Shown here piece by piece: positions 1-8,492 of a stretch of 64,000 bases of DNA. The stretch is taken from positions 11,284,001 to 11,348,000 of the forward strand of contig CM075101.1 of assembly GCA_037576195.1 (NCBI GenBank). Direction: 5' to 3'. The notes below the pieces were generated by a model. That model made no database searches, was not told where the DNA came from, and saw nothing but the letters and a program-made list of their open reading frames with translations. The DNA comes from Phytoseiulus persimilis (lineage: Eukaryota > Arthropoda > Arachnida > Mesostigmata > Phytoseiidae). The translations under genes were made by a program, and so were the position numbers. Positions within the stretch are counted from its first letter, which is position 1. Every line of letters begins with the position of its first letter.

Positions 1-460
1 GAGGTTTGGTTCTCGGCCGGTGGACGGGCCCACGCTGGTGAGCCTAATGCTCAAGGGAAGCAAAGAGTGTCGAGCCGTCGCAGCGCTCGCTGCCGGTTTG
101 ATTTCGTACGAGAATCGAACCCTCAAGGCTCATATTGACCGCTACCTAGCGGCTCGACAGCATGCGCCAGCCCAGCCCACGGGCTCCGCGGTCCGGTAGA
201 TCGGAAGGATAAGAAGGGGACCCGTAGTTATTCCCACTGAGGGACGTGCCGGGTTCCCTCCCCTGTTCGCAGGGCCAATAGAGGATAAAGGTTTTAAAAG
301 GTATTGGCTCCTGCACTTTCACGGGTCGAGCTTGGATCAACAATTCCGTTGATTCCGATAAACGCATTTCGCGTGAAAAAAGAAGAAAAAAAAACATGTG
401 GTACCGGGATCTATCTCAGCACGCTTCTCGGAGTCTGGGAAGGTGATTCCGCGGTCGCTC
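1..460. other. Left-edge stretch without a recognised gene
   Basis: No frame here has coding character. A run of purines at 374-393 is the only low-complexity tract. The segment leads into the first copy of the ~225-bp direct repeat. It may be the tail of a gene lying to the left of the window, but nothing visible shows that. Confidence 0.3.
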
Positions 461-684
461 TGACCCATTCGAGAGGTAGAAATGTACCCCCTTGCCGGAA
501 CTTGCCAGATTGTGTTTGTTCCCATGTATGAACGGGATACTAATCTCAACCATGAGGCGCACTGCCCCGATACTATGCTGGCGAGAATCGGTGGCCACTC
601 CCGAAGGTCTCATGACACTACATGTAAGGCAACGTGTGTCTGTCAGCAGTAGACTCCCGAAGCGAGGGACGGGCCAGCTAGCGT
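461..684 (+). repeat. Direct repeat, copy 1 (~225 bp)
   Basis: This copy aligns end to end, in the same orientation, with 1975-2204. Shared landmarks in the same order include a GAGAGG box near the start, a CGGTGGCCACTCCC box in the middle and GGGACGGGCCAGC at the end. The copies differ by scattered substitutions and small indels, so the duplication is old. The best-kept frame in both is near the right end (residues like TLHVRQ and SRLPK), but stops interrupt it in copy 2. It could be the end of a dispersed transposable element or a local segmental duplication. Confidence 0.7.
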
Positions 685-834
685 AGTCGGCCGAAGGCCG
701 GCTAGTCTATCATAAAAATCCACTTCTTCGAATGTCCTGGATGGACTTCCACGCGACTGATCGAATCGACATGGAACTGGCGGCATGTTGTGGAGTGGTT
801 CACTAGGATGGACGAAGACTTTCCGGGCACAATG

Positions 835-992
835 AAGGTGCTTCCGGGAGCAATCCGACCGTACTCTCGGAAACCTAGGAGGGGTAGGGGATCCCGAGGT
901 CGATCTGACCATACTCTGCGGACCCTAAGGAGGTGCTTCCGGGATCGATCTTTTCATATTCTCGGGAGTTCTGGGAGGTGGCTCCGGTCGGG
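835..992 (+). repeat. ~47-bp minisatellite, left block
   Basis: Three diverged units of about 45-51 bp run head to tail (835-879, 880-930, 931-975). Each holds a GGTGCTTCCGGGA-like box, then a CATACTCTCGG-like box, and ends in CCTAGG or a close variant. A fourth unit starts at 976 and breaks off where the inverted-repeat element begins at 995. Matching units resume at 1841 on the far side of that element. Confidence 0.65.
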
Positions 993-994
993 TA

Positions 995-1836
995 CCAGTT
1001 ACCCGAATCCCAGTTAATCGTATTTCACTTCCCCGGATCCCAGTAACCCGAATCCAAATCACCCTCTCTCACCGCTAAATCCTCATGCGTTGAAGCTCCT
1101 TGTGCTTAGCGATTCGGGCGCCGATAGAACTTCGGAAGTTCGACCCAACCGGTTCTACCTTTCCCTCGAGAATGACGTTACCCGAGAGTTCCAGTCTCCT
1201 ATCTCGCTTGAAGTTTCCAATGTTCCTACTGGGACTCCAAAAGTCATCCTCCACAGTGAAGTATGGTTCTCAATATTCTTATCTTGATGCTCTCTTGTTG
1301 ATTTATCGGTCGAAAATAAACCCTGTCATCGCCTGCTCTGCCGCGCGCTTTTTGGGAAATCCGGCTCTATGCCGGAGGACCTTCTTTGTTTTCCGGCTGA
1401 ACCTCTCAGCCAGCCCTCAGAAGTGTCCCGGAATCACCTTTCGGTATTGCTTCAGTAACACTCCCTATCGCCTCGCAAATCCCATTGCGGGCGGTGGGCT
1501 TGGGTCTTAAGATGGTTCAGATATAATTCTGATATAAATTGAATCCTCTTTTTACCACTAAAGAAATTTGTCGGAGGACCTGGCTGATCCCCGTGAGTTT
1601 TTGCTCGTGGGTTTCCATGATTCTCAAGCGATATTTGTATTCCGCACGATTTGTGGAAATACATTGTACACTGCGCTATACTCCACTGCACGAAAACTTC
1701 GTCGTATATTCCAATGGGTTCCACCCTTGTTGCGTCAGTGGAGTGAATATCTCTTTCAGTCAGGGCTCAAGAGCGTAAGGATTCGGCAGTGAGAGAGAGT
1801 AATCTGGATTCGGGTAAGTGGGATTCGGGTAACTGG
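995..1836. mobile_element. Non-autonomous terminal-inverted-repeat element (~840 bp)
   Basis: The two ends are inverted copies. Bases 995-1012 (CCAGTTACCCGAATCCCA) are the exact reverse complement of 1819-1836. The similarity continues inward to about 1102 on the left and 1765 on the right, including the ACCCGAATCC box, a CTCTCTCAC stretch and a TGCGTTGAAGCTC/GAGC stretch. The left arm carries about 30 extra bases. The interior shows no transposase that I can recognise; its longest frame (1100-1510, +) looks random. The element sits inside the 47-bp minisatellite and splits one unit. A GTA flanks both sides, which could be a short target-site duplication but is too short to prove. Size and lack of coding suggest a MITE-like element. 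Confidence 0.65.
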
Positions 1837-1840
1837 CGTA

Positions 1841-1920
1841 GGACGGTGGCTCCGGGGTCGTTCTCACCACACTCCTCGCAGTCTAGGTAGGTGAATCCAG
1901 GATGGGTCTGAGCATACTTT
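1841..1920 (+). repeat. ~47-bp minisatellite, right block
   Basis: The GGTGGCTCCGG box at about 1845 repeats the one at 978 that was cut by the inserted element. The array goes on for roughly one and a half more units, with CAGTCTAGG near 1880 and GGTGAATCCAGGATGGGTCTGAGCATAC after it. Together with 835-992 it defines the interrupted array. Confidence 0.55.
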
Positions 1921-1974
1921 AGACAGACAACACGCACAGACTAGCCGAATGAGGAGATAGTTCACCAATGCTGC

Positions 1975-2204
1975 TGACCCATCCGAGAGGCAGAAAACCT
2001 ACCTCCTTGCCATAAACTGCCGGATTGTGTTTGCTTACATGTATGACCGGGACACGAATCTCAATCATGAGGCGCACCGCCTCGATACTACATATCCTAC
2101 CGCGAATCGGTGGCCACTCCCTAAGGTCTCATTACACTACACGTGAGGCAAGGTGGGTCTGTCTGCAGTAGACTCCCGAAGCAAGGGACGGGCCAGCCAG
2201 CGTA
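1975..2204 (+). repeat. Direct repeat, copy 2 (~230 bp)
   Basis: Second, diverged copy of 461-684 in the same orientation, 1.5 kb downstream. The minisatellite and the inverted-repeat element lie between the copies. If these were long terminal repeats of a retroelement the interior should encode gag-pol; it does not. The arrangement is better described as a duplicated flank or an old nested insertion. Confidence 0.65.
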
Positions 2205-2955
2205 CTATATATATAATACAGATCCAAACAAAACCATGACCCTATCCGAAAGGCCTCAGCGCTCGCAGTCAAAACTTCAAGCCATTACCTCGCCTCAGAG
2301 CAGTTTTGCGACAGGTGTGTGCGGGCGAAATTGAGTCTTCGAGCGTTTTGATGAGCTTCGAGCATTTCCGATCGCACTATATTCCCATCCTCAATCTGTG
2401 TCGCGACTCAACGTGAATTCCTCAAATAGCGGTACAGCATTCATTGGAATCGGAGGGGCAACTTGCGTAATCCTCCGCGCTCGCTGATTTTTCTCGGACG
2501 TCTGGTGGTTTTCCGTAACACATAACACAACGCCAGATTTTCGCAGTAATAATCAACGACGGACCTGAATTTGCCAAAGTCAGGCGCAACCTCGCTGTTC
2601 GCACAAATCCTCGCGAAAGCTAAGCCGATGTTCCAACATGACTCCGCAATACGCCGCACACGGGAGAAGGATGTCACCGCTCGGAGCAACTGATGAAGTC
2701 AGGGAAAAGAACAGGGAAATACGATTTTGTGGTGCTGAGTCCTGTTCGAATGTCTATTCAACACAGCCGAAATGTCCTCCCGCCAATGGATTCACGATGG
2801 TGAACATCGCCCCCGATTTCCAGCCCTGACGGCATGAAAATCAATGGTTTCCCCCCCGTCGAACCGACCCGCACAGCAACTTGCTGTGGATTTCGGCGGT
2901 GCTCCACGACGTTAGACGATGCGGTAGCGATGTCTAGCTCGGTTACTATTGAATT
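2205..2955. other. Stretch without a recognised gene
   Basis: A short TA run (2206-2215) follows the repeat. Frames on both strands are short, and I can connect none to a splice-supported gene. A minus frame (3084-2758) is open across part of this stretch and the following minisatellite, but its sequence is dominated by repeat-derived residues. Confidence 0.3.
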
Positions 2956-3040
2956 GAGCGGAAGCCGGCTTTGAGCGGAGGCCGGATCTGAGCGGGAGTC
3001 GAATTCGAGCGACAGCTCGATTTGAGCGGAGGTCCGATTC
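2956..3040 (+). repeat. 17-bp minisatellite, five units
   Basis: Five successive 17-bp units each start with GAGCG and end in a pyrimidine-rich tail: GAGCGGAAGCCGGCTTT, GAGCGGAGGCCGGATCT, then three more-diverged copies. The period is exact over the whole block. A sixth, decayed unit may follow. An inverted stretch with the same core lies at about 3105-3150. Confidence 0.75.
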
Positions 3041-3104
3041 GGGCGAGAACAGCCGTTGATCAGGTACCAATTTAGTCCGCGCAAATCAGCTCTTGGCTCA
3101 AATC

Positions 3105-3150
3105 GAGAATCTGCTCAAAGCCGGCCTCCGCATTGCCTTCGCTCAAATGC
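3105..3150 (-). repeat. Inverted copies of the 17-bp unit
   Basis: The sequence GCTCAAAGCCGGCCTCCGC near 3114-3132 is the reverse complement of a unit of the 2956-3040 array (GCGGAGGCCGGCTTTGAGC). Further GCTCAAAT boxes flank it on both sides. The two blocks could pair as a long hairpin with a loop of about 70 bases. Confidence 0.55.
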
Positions 3151-3720
3151 GGCTAAATCGTCTAGCTCGCCTCACGAGCGCTTTTCCGCAGGGAATTACG
3201 CGGTCCCCATCGGAACCTCCTATTGAAGATCTGCCTGGGAGTCTTTACAGTGCCTTTCTTCCTCGTCCCGGGCGATTGCCATCAGTGCCAAGCTTACGGA
3301 ATCTGCGAATGACACCCAATACTGTTGGTTTTGGAGTATCAACCGAGCCAACGACGAACGAAAAACACCATCGGTCACCCCGCCATCACGCAAGAAGCGG
3401 GGAATGAAGCGGCGGACAACACGCCACGGGCAGAGGCGCAGAATAGCATGGTTACTGCGTAGCGCTTCGTCTTTTTCTTCCCCGCCTCTTGCGCCGCTCG
3501 ACGGGCTCGGAACACGCCATCTAGGTGGTTTGGCGCGACAGTTCTTGTGGAGGGGGCCTAACACACAAGTACCGAACGTTCGAGTCATTTCTGGTCACCC
3601 TGTAAAAGAGAGGGGCCTGGGTCGACCGCGTCAACGAGCTCTTTGCTGTGAAGAATTGACGAGGTTCCGGAGAAAATTGATTTAGGAAACGACGAAGCCG
3701 CCTTCATTCAAAATGAATCG
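3151..3720. other. Stretch without a supported gene
   Basis: Overlapping frames are open on both strands (3404-3685 plus; 3588-3220 minus), but neither has a recognisable domain or good splice sites. The right end probably lies just past the cleavage site of the minus-strand gene, whose poly-A signal is at 3726-3721. Confidence 0.25.
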
Positions 3721-3726
3721 TTTATT
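3721..3726 (-). terminator. Candidate poly-A signal of the minus-strand gene
   Basis: TTTATT on the plus strand is AATAAA read on the minus strand. It lies about 275 bases after the TGA or TAA stop of the exon ending at 4002, a normal 3'UTR length. No other AATAAA occurs between the stop and this site on that strand. Confidence 0.45.
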
Positions 3727-4001
3727 AAAAGTCTGATTGTGGAAAACAAAAACTTGAATCCTCAGAATCCAGCAGCGTAGTAAATAAATGTATCGTCTGG
3801 TCAAGTTATACCTGTGAGATCAGCTTCGAGAATATATAGAGCTAGCGCTCATCAATATACTTCATCCGAACCACCCCATCACCATGACGGATTCGTCGCA
3901 CAATACAGGGGGGGGAAAGTCTCTGACGGGAGTCGCTCTACGTTGGGCCGGTCTTGCGATCGAAATCAAGGAACGTCAGCTCCCGGCCGTATTTCGGGCC
4001 C

Positions 4002-4361
4002 CTAACTATCGCTTTCACCTGCTTTTGCCTCAACAGTCGACCTCGATTCAGATTCCTCGGTTTTCATCTCGGCGTCGGGTGTTGTGAAAGCCAGACCGAC
4101 ATGTTTGAGGATACACTCGGCAGCTTTCCATGCGATAAGTACCGGTTCGTTCTCGAGAATGCCGCTCCTCAAATTGATGATATCGGTCAGAATGCTCACA
4201 TCCTTCACCGTTCTTGTCTTCAAATTAATGCCGAGGTGCTTCATGAAAGCCACGAGATCGGGCTGGCCCAACGTCGCTTCCAGATAGCGCAGACTGCAAT
4301 AAGCATCTTCCTCACCGGCCAGGTGCACCAGGAGTAGCTCTACTCCGTGAGAAAATTTCAT
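4002..4361 (-). CDS. Terminal coding exon of an unrecognised spliced gene
   Basis: This exon carries 119 codons and a stop. It follows a good acceptor (CTCCAG immediately before ATGAAA at 4361). Its protein starts MKFSHGVELLLVHLAGEED, has a helical middle with LRYLEATLG and KHLGIN, and ends in an acidic Ser/Glu-rich tail. Codon use is coding-like, with most third positions G or C. The reading frame joins in phase 0 to the exon at 4504-4595 across a 142-bp intron. The ATG at the start of the exon is therefore probably internal, although a start here cannot be excluded. I do not recognise the family. A soluble intracellular helical protein is the most the sequence suggests. Confidence 0.55.
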   Translation of the reverse strand: MKFSHGVELLLVHLAGEEDAYCSLRYLEATLGQPDLVAFMKHLGINLKTRTVKDVSILTDIINLRSGILENEPVLIAWKAAECILKHVGLAFTTPDAEMKTEESESRSTVEAKAGESDS

Positions 4362-4503
4362 CTGGAGATATCACAAGAAGAGGAGACGTGACACAGCAGT
4401 TATCAGACAAGCTCAGATTTCGCTCGGGAAATCAGTTCAGGTCAATAATTGGCGGGGTCGAGCTGTACCTCTGTAGTTTCGAGCGAAAATGGATCGAACG
4501 TAC

Positions 4504-4595
4504 CTGCACTCGATGCTGCGAGTTGGGCAGGGCCAGAGGCAGACCCCTGAACGTGTTTTGGTGGATATCTAGCGATGCACCGCAGACTCGGCGAC
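4504..4595 (-). CDS. Penultimate exon of the same gene
   Basis: The exon ends with CAG followed by GTACGT, a good donor, and its frame enters the next exon in phase 0. The acceptor at TTGTTAG before 4595 gives 92 bases that begin in phase 1. Within it the residues CGASLDIHQNTFRGLP read on naturally into the next exon. The frame stays open upstream to 4842, so another acceptor could lengthen the exon. Earlier exons must lie further right, and candidates at 5172-4924 and 5630-5358 are listed separately. No homology is recognised. Confidence 0.45.
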
Positions 4596-4923
4596 CTAAC
4601 AAACCTAAGGACGACTTATTCGCAACACTGGGACTCATGATTGAGAAATTCGTCGGGAATGGGGGAAGACGAAACGAGAACCACGAGACGACTTCACGAG
4701 ATGACTCTGGAAACGCGGCGCGAGGAGGTGTTTGCACGTCGCCTTCCTCGAAAGTTGACACGTGCGGAACTTCTTCCAAACGGCTCGCGCGCATTTGACT
4801 GTGAGAAACGCTCCTCTCGACTAGAGGAATGTGTGACAGCACATCTCATCACTGTTCTCAGGCACTACTTCGATGCAATCCGGGAACACCGCGGTGCACT
4901 AAGCTTGATGTCGGTTCGTTGTT

Positions 4924-5172
4924 CTAACGTCGAAACATCTGAGCGGGAGACCGGAGCCCCAAAGCGACCGTTAGGTCCGAAATCGAACGGAACGGTAACG
5001 CCTCCGAGCGCGGAGCTGTTTTTCTGTTTTCGTCCTTCCTGCATGTCGAGTTTCTAGTCAGTTCGTCGCGCGCTCGGGCATAGCTGAAATCAGAATAAGG
5101 AGTTAATCCCATCCCGACAAGATCAGACAGCCTCATTCCTTTTATCGTGCGGATAAACTGATCAACAGGCAA
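4924..5172 (-). CDS. Possible internal exon, function unknown
   Basis: The frame reads VDQFIRTIKGMRLSDLVGMG and then becomes basic. It has no ATG at its start, and an acceptor-like TTGATCAG precedes the open part. It lies between the signal-peptide frame at 5630 and the exon at 4595 on the same strand, so it could belong to the same transcript. I could not find a donor that joins it in phase to 4595. Only the N-terminal half (about 5160-5060) looks convincingly coding. Confidence 0.22.
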   Translation of the reverse strand: MPVDQFIRTIKGMRLSDLVGMGLTPYSDFSYARARDELTRNSTCRKDENRKTAPRSEALPFRSISDLTVALGLRSPAQMFRR

Positions 5173-5357
5173 TGCCTCCGCGTTCCGACACGAGTTCGTT
5201 CGCTTTGGAAGAGCGTTGTTCCGAGGACGACTTGAATAATATCATTACGATTGTCATGCTGAGTGTCCGCAACACTAACAGTCTATCGACTCTGAAGTCA
5301 CTGGCCAATACCACAAGAGCTCAAACGAGAAAACTTCTCATTCATCATAATTAACAA

Positions 5358-5630
5358 TCAGTGCTGAGCAGAGTTAGAACACGCTAACCAACACCCGCGA
5401 ACTGCCGCGCTGTTGCCCCTTTGAATCTCGATTGAGAGTCTTTGGAAAAGGAACTCGGAGGCCCGTTTAACTCCAGAAACGATCTCGAATCGCTCAAGAT
5501 GAGCTGAAGCTATTCCGAGATCGCAGAGCTCCTGGCCTCTCTTTGGAATCCAATCTTCAGGTTGATTGGAGCAAACAGTGATGAAAAGAGCCAGTAAAAC
5601 CTGAACGTATAGTGCTCTGACCTTCGTCAT
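5358..5630 (-). CDS. Small secreted protein or first exon with signal peptide
   Basis: From ATG at 5630 the frame runs 90 codons to a stop at 5358. The first 20 residues (MTKVRALYVQVLLALFITVC) form a clear signal peptide or signal anchor, followed by a mixed charged region with RGQELCDLG and a few cysteines. The ATG has a purine at -3 (CGGAATGA). About 40 bases upstream is a TATA-like ATATAT (5676-5671). The product may be a complete small secreted protein, or the frame may be spliced before its stop into the exons at 5172 and 4595. The donor choices inside it (for example GCGG before GTGTTG) are weak. No family recognised. Confidence 0.4.
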   Translation of the reverse strand: MTKVRALYVQVLLALFITVCSNQPEDWIPKRGQELCDLGIASAHLERFEIVSGVKRASEFLFQRLSIEIQRGNSAAVRGCWLACSNSAQH

Positions 5631-5670
5631 TCCGAGGTACTCAGATGGCCGTATGGTTGGAGCGAAACGA

Positions 5671-5676
5671 ATATAT
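5671..5676 (-). promoter_or_regulatory. TATA-like box before the 5630 start
   Basis: The minus-strand sequence ATATAT sits 41 bases upstream of the ATG at 5630. This spacing would leave a very short 5'UTR. It is the only TATA-like match close to this start, but such matches are common by chance. Confidence 0.25.
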
Positions 5677-6066
5677 GTAGCTGAAATCTGGAGTTCGCGC
5701 CGATTTTCGCAGTTCCAGTCGGACAGGCAGATCTTCATGAGGAGTCACCCGATCAAGGCTGAAGGGTCGGGGAGAGCCGCTTCCGGAAGACTCAAGGAGA
5801 ACGGCATCGAGCTCTTATACGTATCTGCGTATCCGCGTGCACCGTTCTGGCGTTCGAGGGCACGCTTCTTACGATTCCTCACGCGACGGAGCAGCTCAAC
5901 AGATCGAAATTCTCGACAACTTCTGACGCTTGTTATAGATCTCTCCAATCGACAGTGATTTCCAGGTTTTCGTCAAGTATCGAATCCATTCTCCGGCGCG
6001 GACAGCTCACTCGCAAGACGACCCAGATATGTAGAGACAACGAAACTAGTTTTAACTTATGATACC

Positions 6067-8016
6067 ATGAAGCGACTCAATAGAAATGATAGGAGCCAAT
6101 CTTTTAGTTCCGTTGATTCGGGTCGGTCCGCGTCGAAAAGGTATCGAGGATTAGGCACCGAGTCCCAGAGCTGCGAACCTCTTTCCAATGCCCATTCAGT
6201 GACGACATCAAAATCGACGCGAAAGTCTAAATTATCTTCAAACTTCCGGCCATTCGCGAATATCCGTGCGTTAGCAGGAGGTGCCGGGAATTCCTCGGAG
6301 TCTGACGACGAAGAAGATGATGATGATGACGACGACGAGAAATCGGGCGACGATTCCGAGGCCGAGAAAAAACCTCCCAAGGGTAAGCCCGGTGCGAAAT
6401 CGGGCTCCTCCGGGAAGAAAAAGAACATCGACGACGATGGCGGACTCATGAAGAAAGTTCCGACTTTCCAAACTGCTAATTACAATAGAGGTGAAATGCA
6501 GCAGAAAGTCAATGAAGTGGTCAAGAAAGAAGAGAGCAACAAACAGGCCAGTCTTCGCAAAGAAGAGTTTTTCCGCGTGAAGAGGGACGATGGGGAAGAT
6601 CTCGGGAACGAGGGCGATGAATCGAAAGCCCTTGGAAAAAGACTCGATCCGTTCGGTGACATTGAGGCAGAAAAATCCCGCCTGAAGAAAATCAAAGAAT
6701 TGAAGAACGCTATCAAATTCCCCAAGTTTCGAGATGCCACCGATTTCGAGCTGGAGAACGTTGATAATCATGTCAAGGCCGTCATAACGTTCGATGACGA
6801 TCTGGCCGACTTCAGGCGATATTCATTCAGAAACGACGAGCCTAAGAGAGGAAAACCTGAAGAAGGTGGTAGAAAGAAGTCGCCTGGATCAGGTGGTCCG
6901 GGTAAGATTCCAGTACCAGGTGGTCAGAAGAAGGCACCAGAATCAGGGGGTCAGAAGAAGGCACCAGAATCAGGGGGTCAGAAGAAGGCGCCAGGTGGAA
7001 AGAGTTCATCCGGGAGTGCCGCTCCCAATCCTAAGAGACCTGGAGATGGGTCCAAGATGATGAAGAAGCCAGGACCCGCCGAGGCCGTGAAGAAGAAACC
7101 CGAAAGAGGAAAGCCAGGTATCATGGAGAGGCTGAAAGACGCTGCTGATGAGGCGAAGACAGCTGTCGCAAAGAAAAAAGATAGAATCGATGCCGTAAAG
7201 AAAGCTTTTGGAGGCAGTGAGGCCGGGTCCGATAAGACGAGCCCGAGCGCTGACAAAGCCGATTCGCAGGAAGACGACACTGAGCCGGCCTCAGAGAGAG
7301 GTCCTGATGACAAGCCGGGCCCTGGCGGTAAAGGTCCAGGTGCCGGAGGTGGTGCTGGTGGTGCCGACCCTTCTGGATCGCCGGAGAGTGATGGTGGGAA
7401 TGACGCTGATAATGCATTTTCTGGGACTGGTGGGGATTCACAGGGGAAGGACCAGGGCGGAGGCAACGCTGACGAGGGCGGGGAAGCTGAGAATGACGAA
7501 AATGAAAGAGGGCACTCTGGGGAGCAGAAAACGAAGACAGCGGGTTCTGGAAAGCGAGAATCCGAGGAAGGGGACTCCGATCGAGATTCCGTTGCAGGAA
7601 GTTCTAGCCAAAGCACCACGGGGAAAGACAAGCCTAAGAAACATGAGCCCGATGGAGAGAAAATCTGTGGAGAGGAAGTGGTGGAGGCAGATTCTTCCGA
7701 AGGGAACAGCGATGGAAAAGAGCCCAGAGAAGCGAGTCCCATCGAAAAATATCATCCTGGGGAACATACGAAAGGACGTGGGAGACGACTTCACGCGGAT
7801 GACGGAACTGAGACGGAGAAACGCAGTGAAGCACTAACTGATGGAGATATCGCCGCGGAGGCCGACAGGGGTGACAATGAGAGTTTTGCGAGCTCGAGCG
7901 CGAAGAGTGACGGTCTTGGGAACAAACCTCAAAATCGAGACAAACCGACAAGCGGCAACAACGAGACCAACAAAATAGCGGATTATTGGAAGGCTATTAA
8001 AGGTACAAAAATTTAG
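6067..8016 (+). CDS. Highly charged, low-complexity protein of 649 residues
   Basis: The frame runs 650 codons without interruption from ATG at 6067 to TAG at 8016. It is by far the longest ATG-initiated frame in the window and cannot be chance. The first ~75 residues are Ser/Arg/Lys-rich. Residues 79-95 form an almost pure Asp/Glu run. About 100-260 is a Lys/Glu-rich, possibly coiled region with the best folded look at 215-250 (AIKFPKFRDATDFELENVD). Residues 285-311 hold three copies of a 9-residue unit GGQKKAPES. About 330-400 is Lys/Ala-rich, 419-458 Gly-rich, and the rest acidic and Ser-rich. There is no signal peptide, membrane segment or known domain. I infer an intrinsically disordered, probably nuclear or nucleolar protein. 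The gene looks intronless, though an upstream exon is possible. It converges on otd. Confidence 0.75.
   Translation: MKRLNRNDRSQSFSSVDSGRSASKRYRGLGTESQSCEPLSNAHSVTTSKSTRKSKLSSNFRPFANIRALAGGAGNSSESDDEEDDDDDDDEKSGDDSEAEKKPPKGKPGAKSGSSGKKKNIDDDGGLMKKVPTFQTANYNRGEMQQKVNEVVKKEESNKQASLRKEEFFRVKRDDGEDLGNEGDESKALGKRLDPFGDIEAEKSRLKKIKELKNAIKFPKFRDATDFELENVDNHVKAVITFDDDLADFRRYSFRNDEPKRGKPEEGGRKKSPGSGGPGKIPVPGGQKKAPESGGQKKAPESGGQKKAPGGKSSSGSAAPNPKRPGDGSKMMKKPGPAEAVKKKPERGKPGIMERLKDAADEAKTAVAKKKDRIDAVKKAFGGSEAGSDKTSPSADKADSQEDDTEPASERGPDDKPGPGGKGPGAGGGAGGADPSGSPESDGGNDADNAFSGTGGDSQGKDQGGGNADEGGEAENDENERGHSGEQKTKTAGSGKRESEEGDSDRDSVAGSSSQSTTGKDKPKKHEPDGEKICGEEVVEADSSEGNSDGKEPREASPIEKYHPGEHTKGRGRRLHADDGTETEKRSEALTDGDIAAEADRGDNESFASSSAKSDGLGNKPQNRDKPTSGNNETNKIADYWKAIKGTKI
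6919..6999 (+). repeat. 27-bp coding repeat, three units
   Basis: Units 6919-6945, 6946-6972 and 6973-6999 encode GGQKKAPES twice and then a variant ending in GG. The first two differ at one base, and 27 bases from the second unit onward are nearly identical. This recent in-frame duplication lies inside the 649-residue frame, with more diverged relatives just upstream (6865-6918). Confidence 0.8.
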
Positions 8017-8486
8017 GTGCAAAAAGAAATCTGCTTCAACTGTAAATCACTATCCAATCACGTTCGATCCCGTATCTCAGTAGAAGCTGAGGACAGCTTT
8101 CCGAGCCTTGTAAAATACCAGACTCTCTGGTTGACCCAATTCCGAAGGGAACTCCGGTATCTTCCATCGCCCACGGACAAGTTCTACGTCCGCCATTCCA
8201 TCCAGCATAATTTCTCATCCCCAAGCGTTCAGAGCTTCTTCCTGAGCCAAAGCTTTTCCCCGAGTCAGACATAGATTTCTCTCATCAGAAAACTACCGGC
8301 CACCGGTTCCTTGTTTCCGATGGCGAATAATCACGAGCTGTGGAGAACCTTGAACGCTCCTGCCTGTGGTGTGTAATCTTCATTCGAAATATCCATCGGG
8401 CGGCCTGATTGACTCGTTATCGGCATCAAGGTCAAGGAAATCCGGGAGAGATGAATAGAGGAAGAAAAATCTTGGCTTTACGCGCC
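8017..8486. other. Intergenic gap between converging genes
   Basis: No coding-like frame has a recognisable product. The gap lies between the stop of the plus-strand charged protein and the presumed 3' end of otd. I see no AATAAA on the plus strand here, so the plus gene may use a variant poly-A signal. Confidence 0.4.
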
Positions 8487-8492
8487 TTTATT
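8487..8492 (-). terminator. Candidate poly-A signal of otd
   Basis: TTTATT on the plus strand is AATAAA on the minus strand. It is the first such hexamer I found downstream of the otd stop codon at 10422 and would give a 3'UTR of about 1.9 kb, not unusual for this regulator. A variant signal closer to the stop is possible. Confidence 0.3.

Noticed and set aside
80..170. tRNA-like TTCGTACGAGAATCGAACCCTC segment near the left edge.
   Set aside because: No matching acceptor stem, D-arm or anticodon arm could be folded around it on either strand.
461..2204. Reading the direct repeats as LTRs of a retrotransposon.
   Set aside because: They lack clear TG...CA ends, and the interior contains a minisatellite and an inverted-repeat element but no gag-pol coding.
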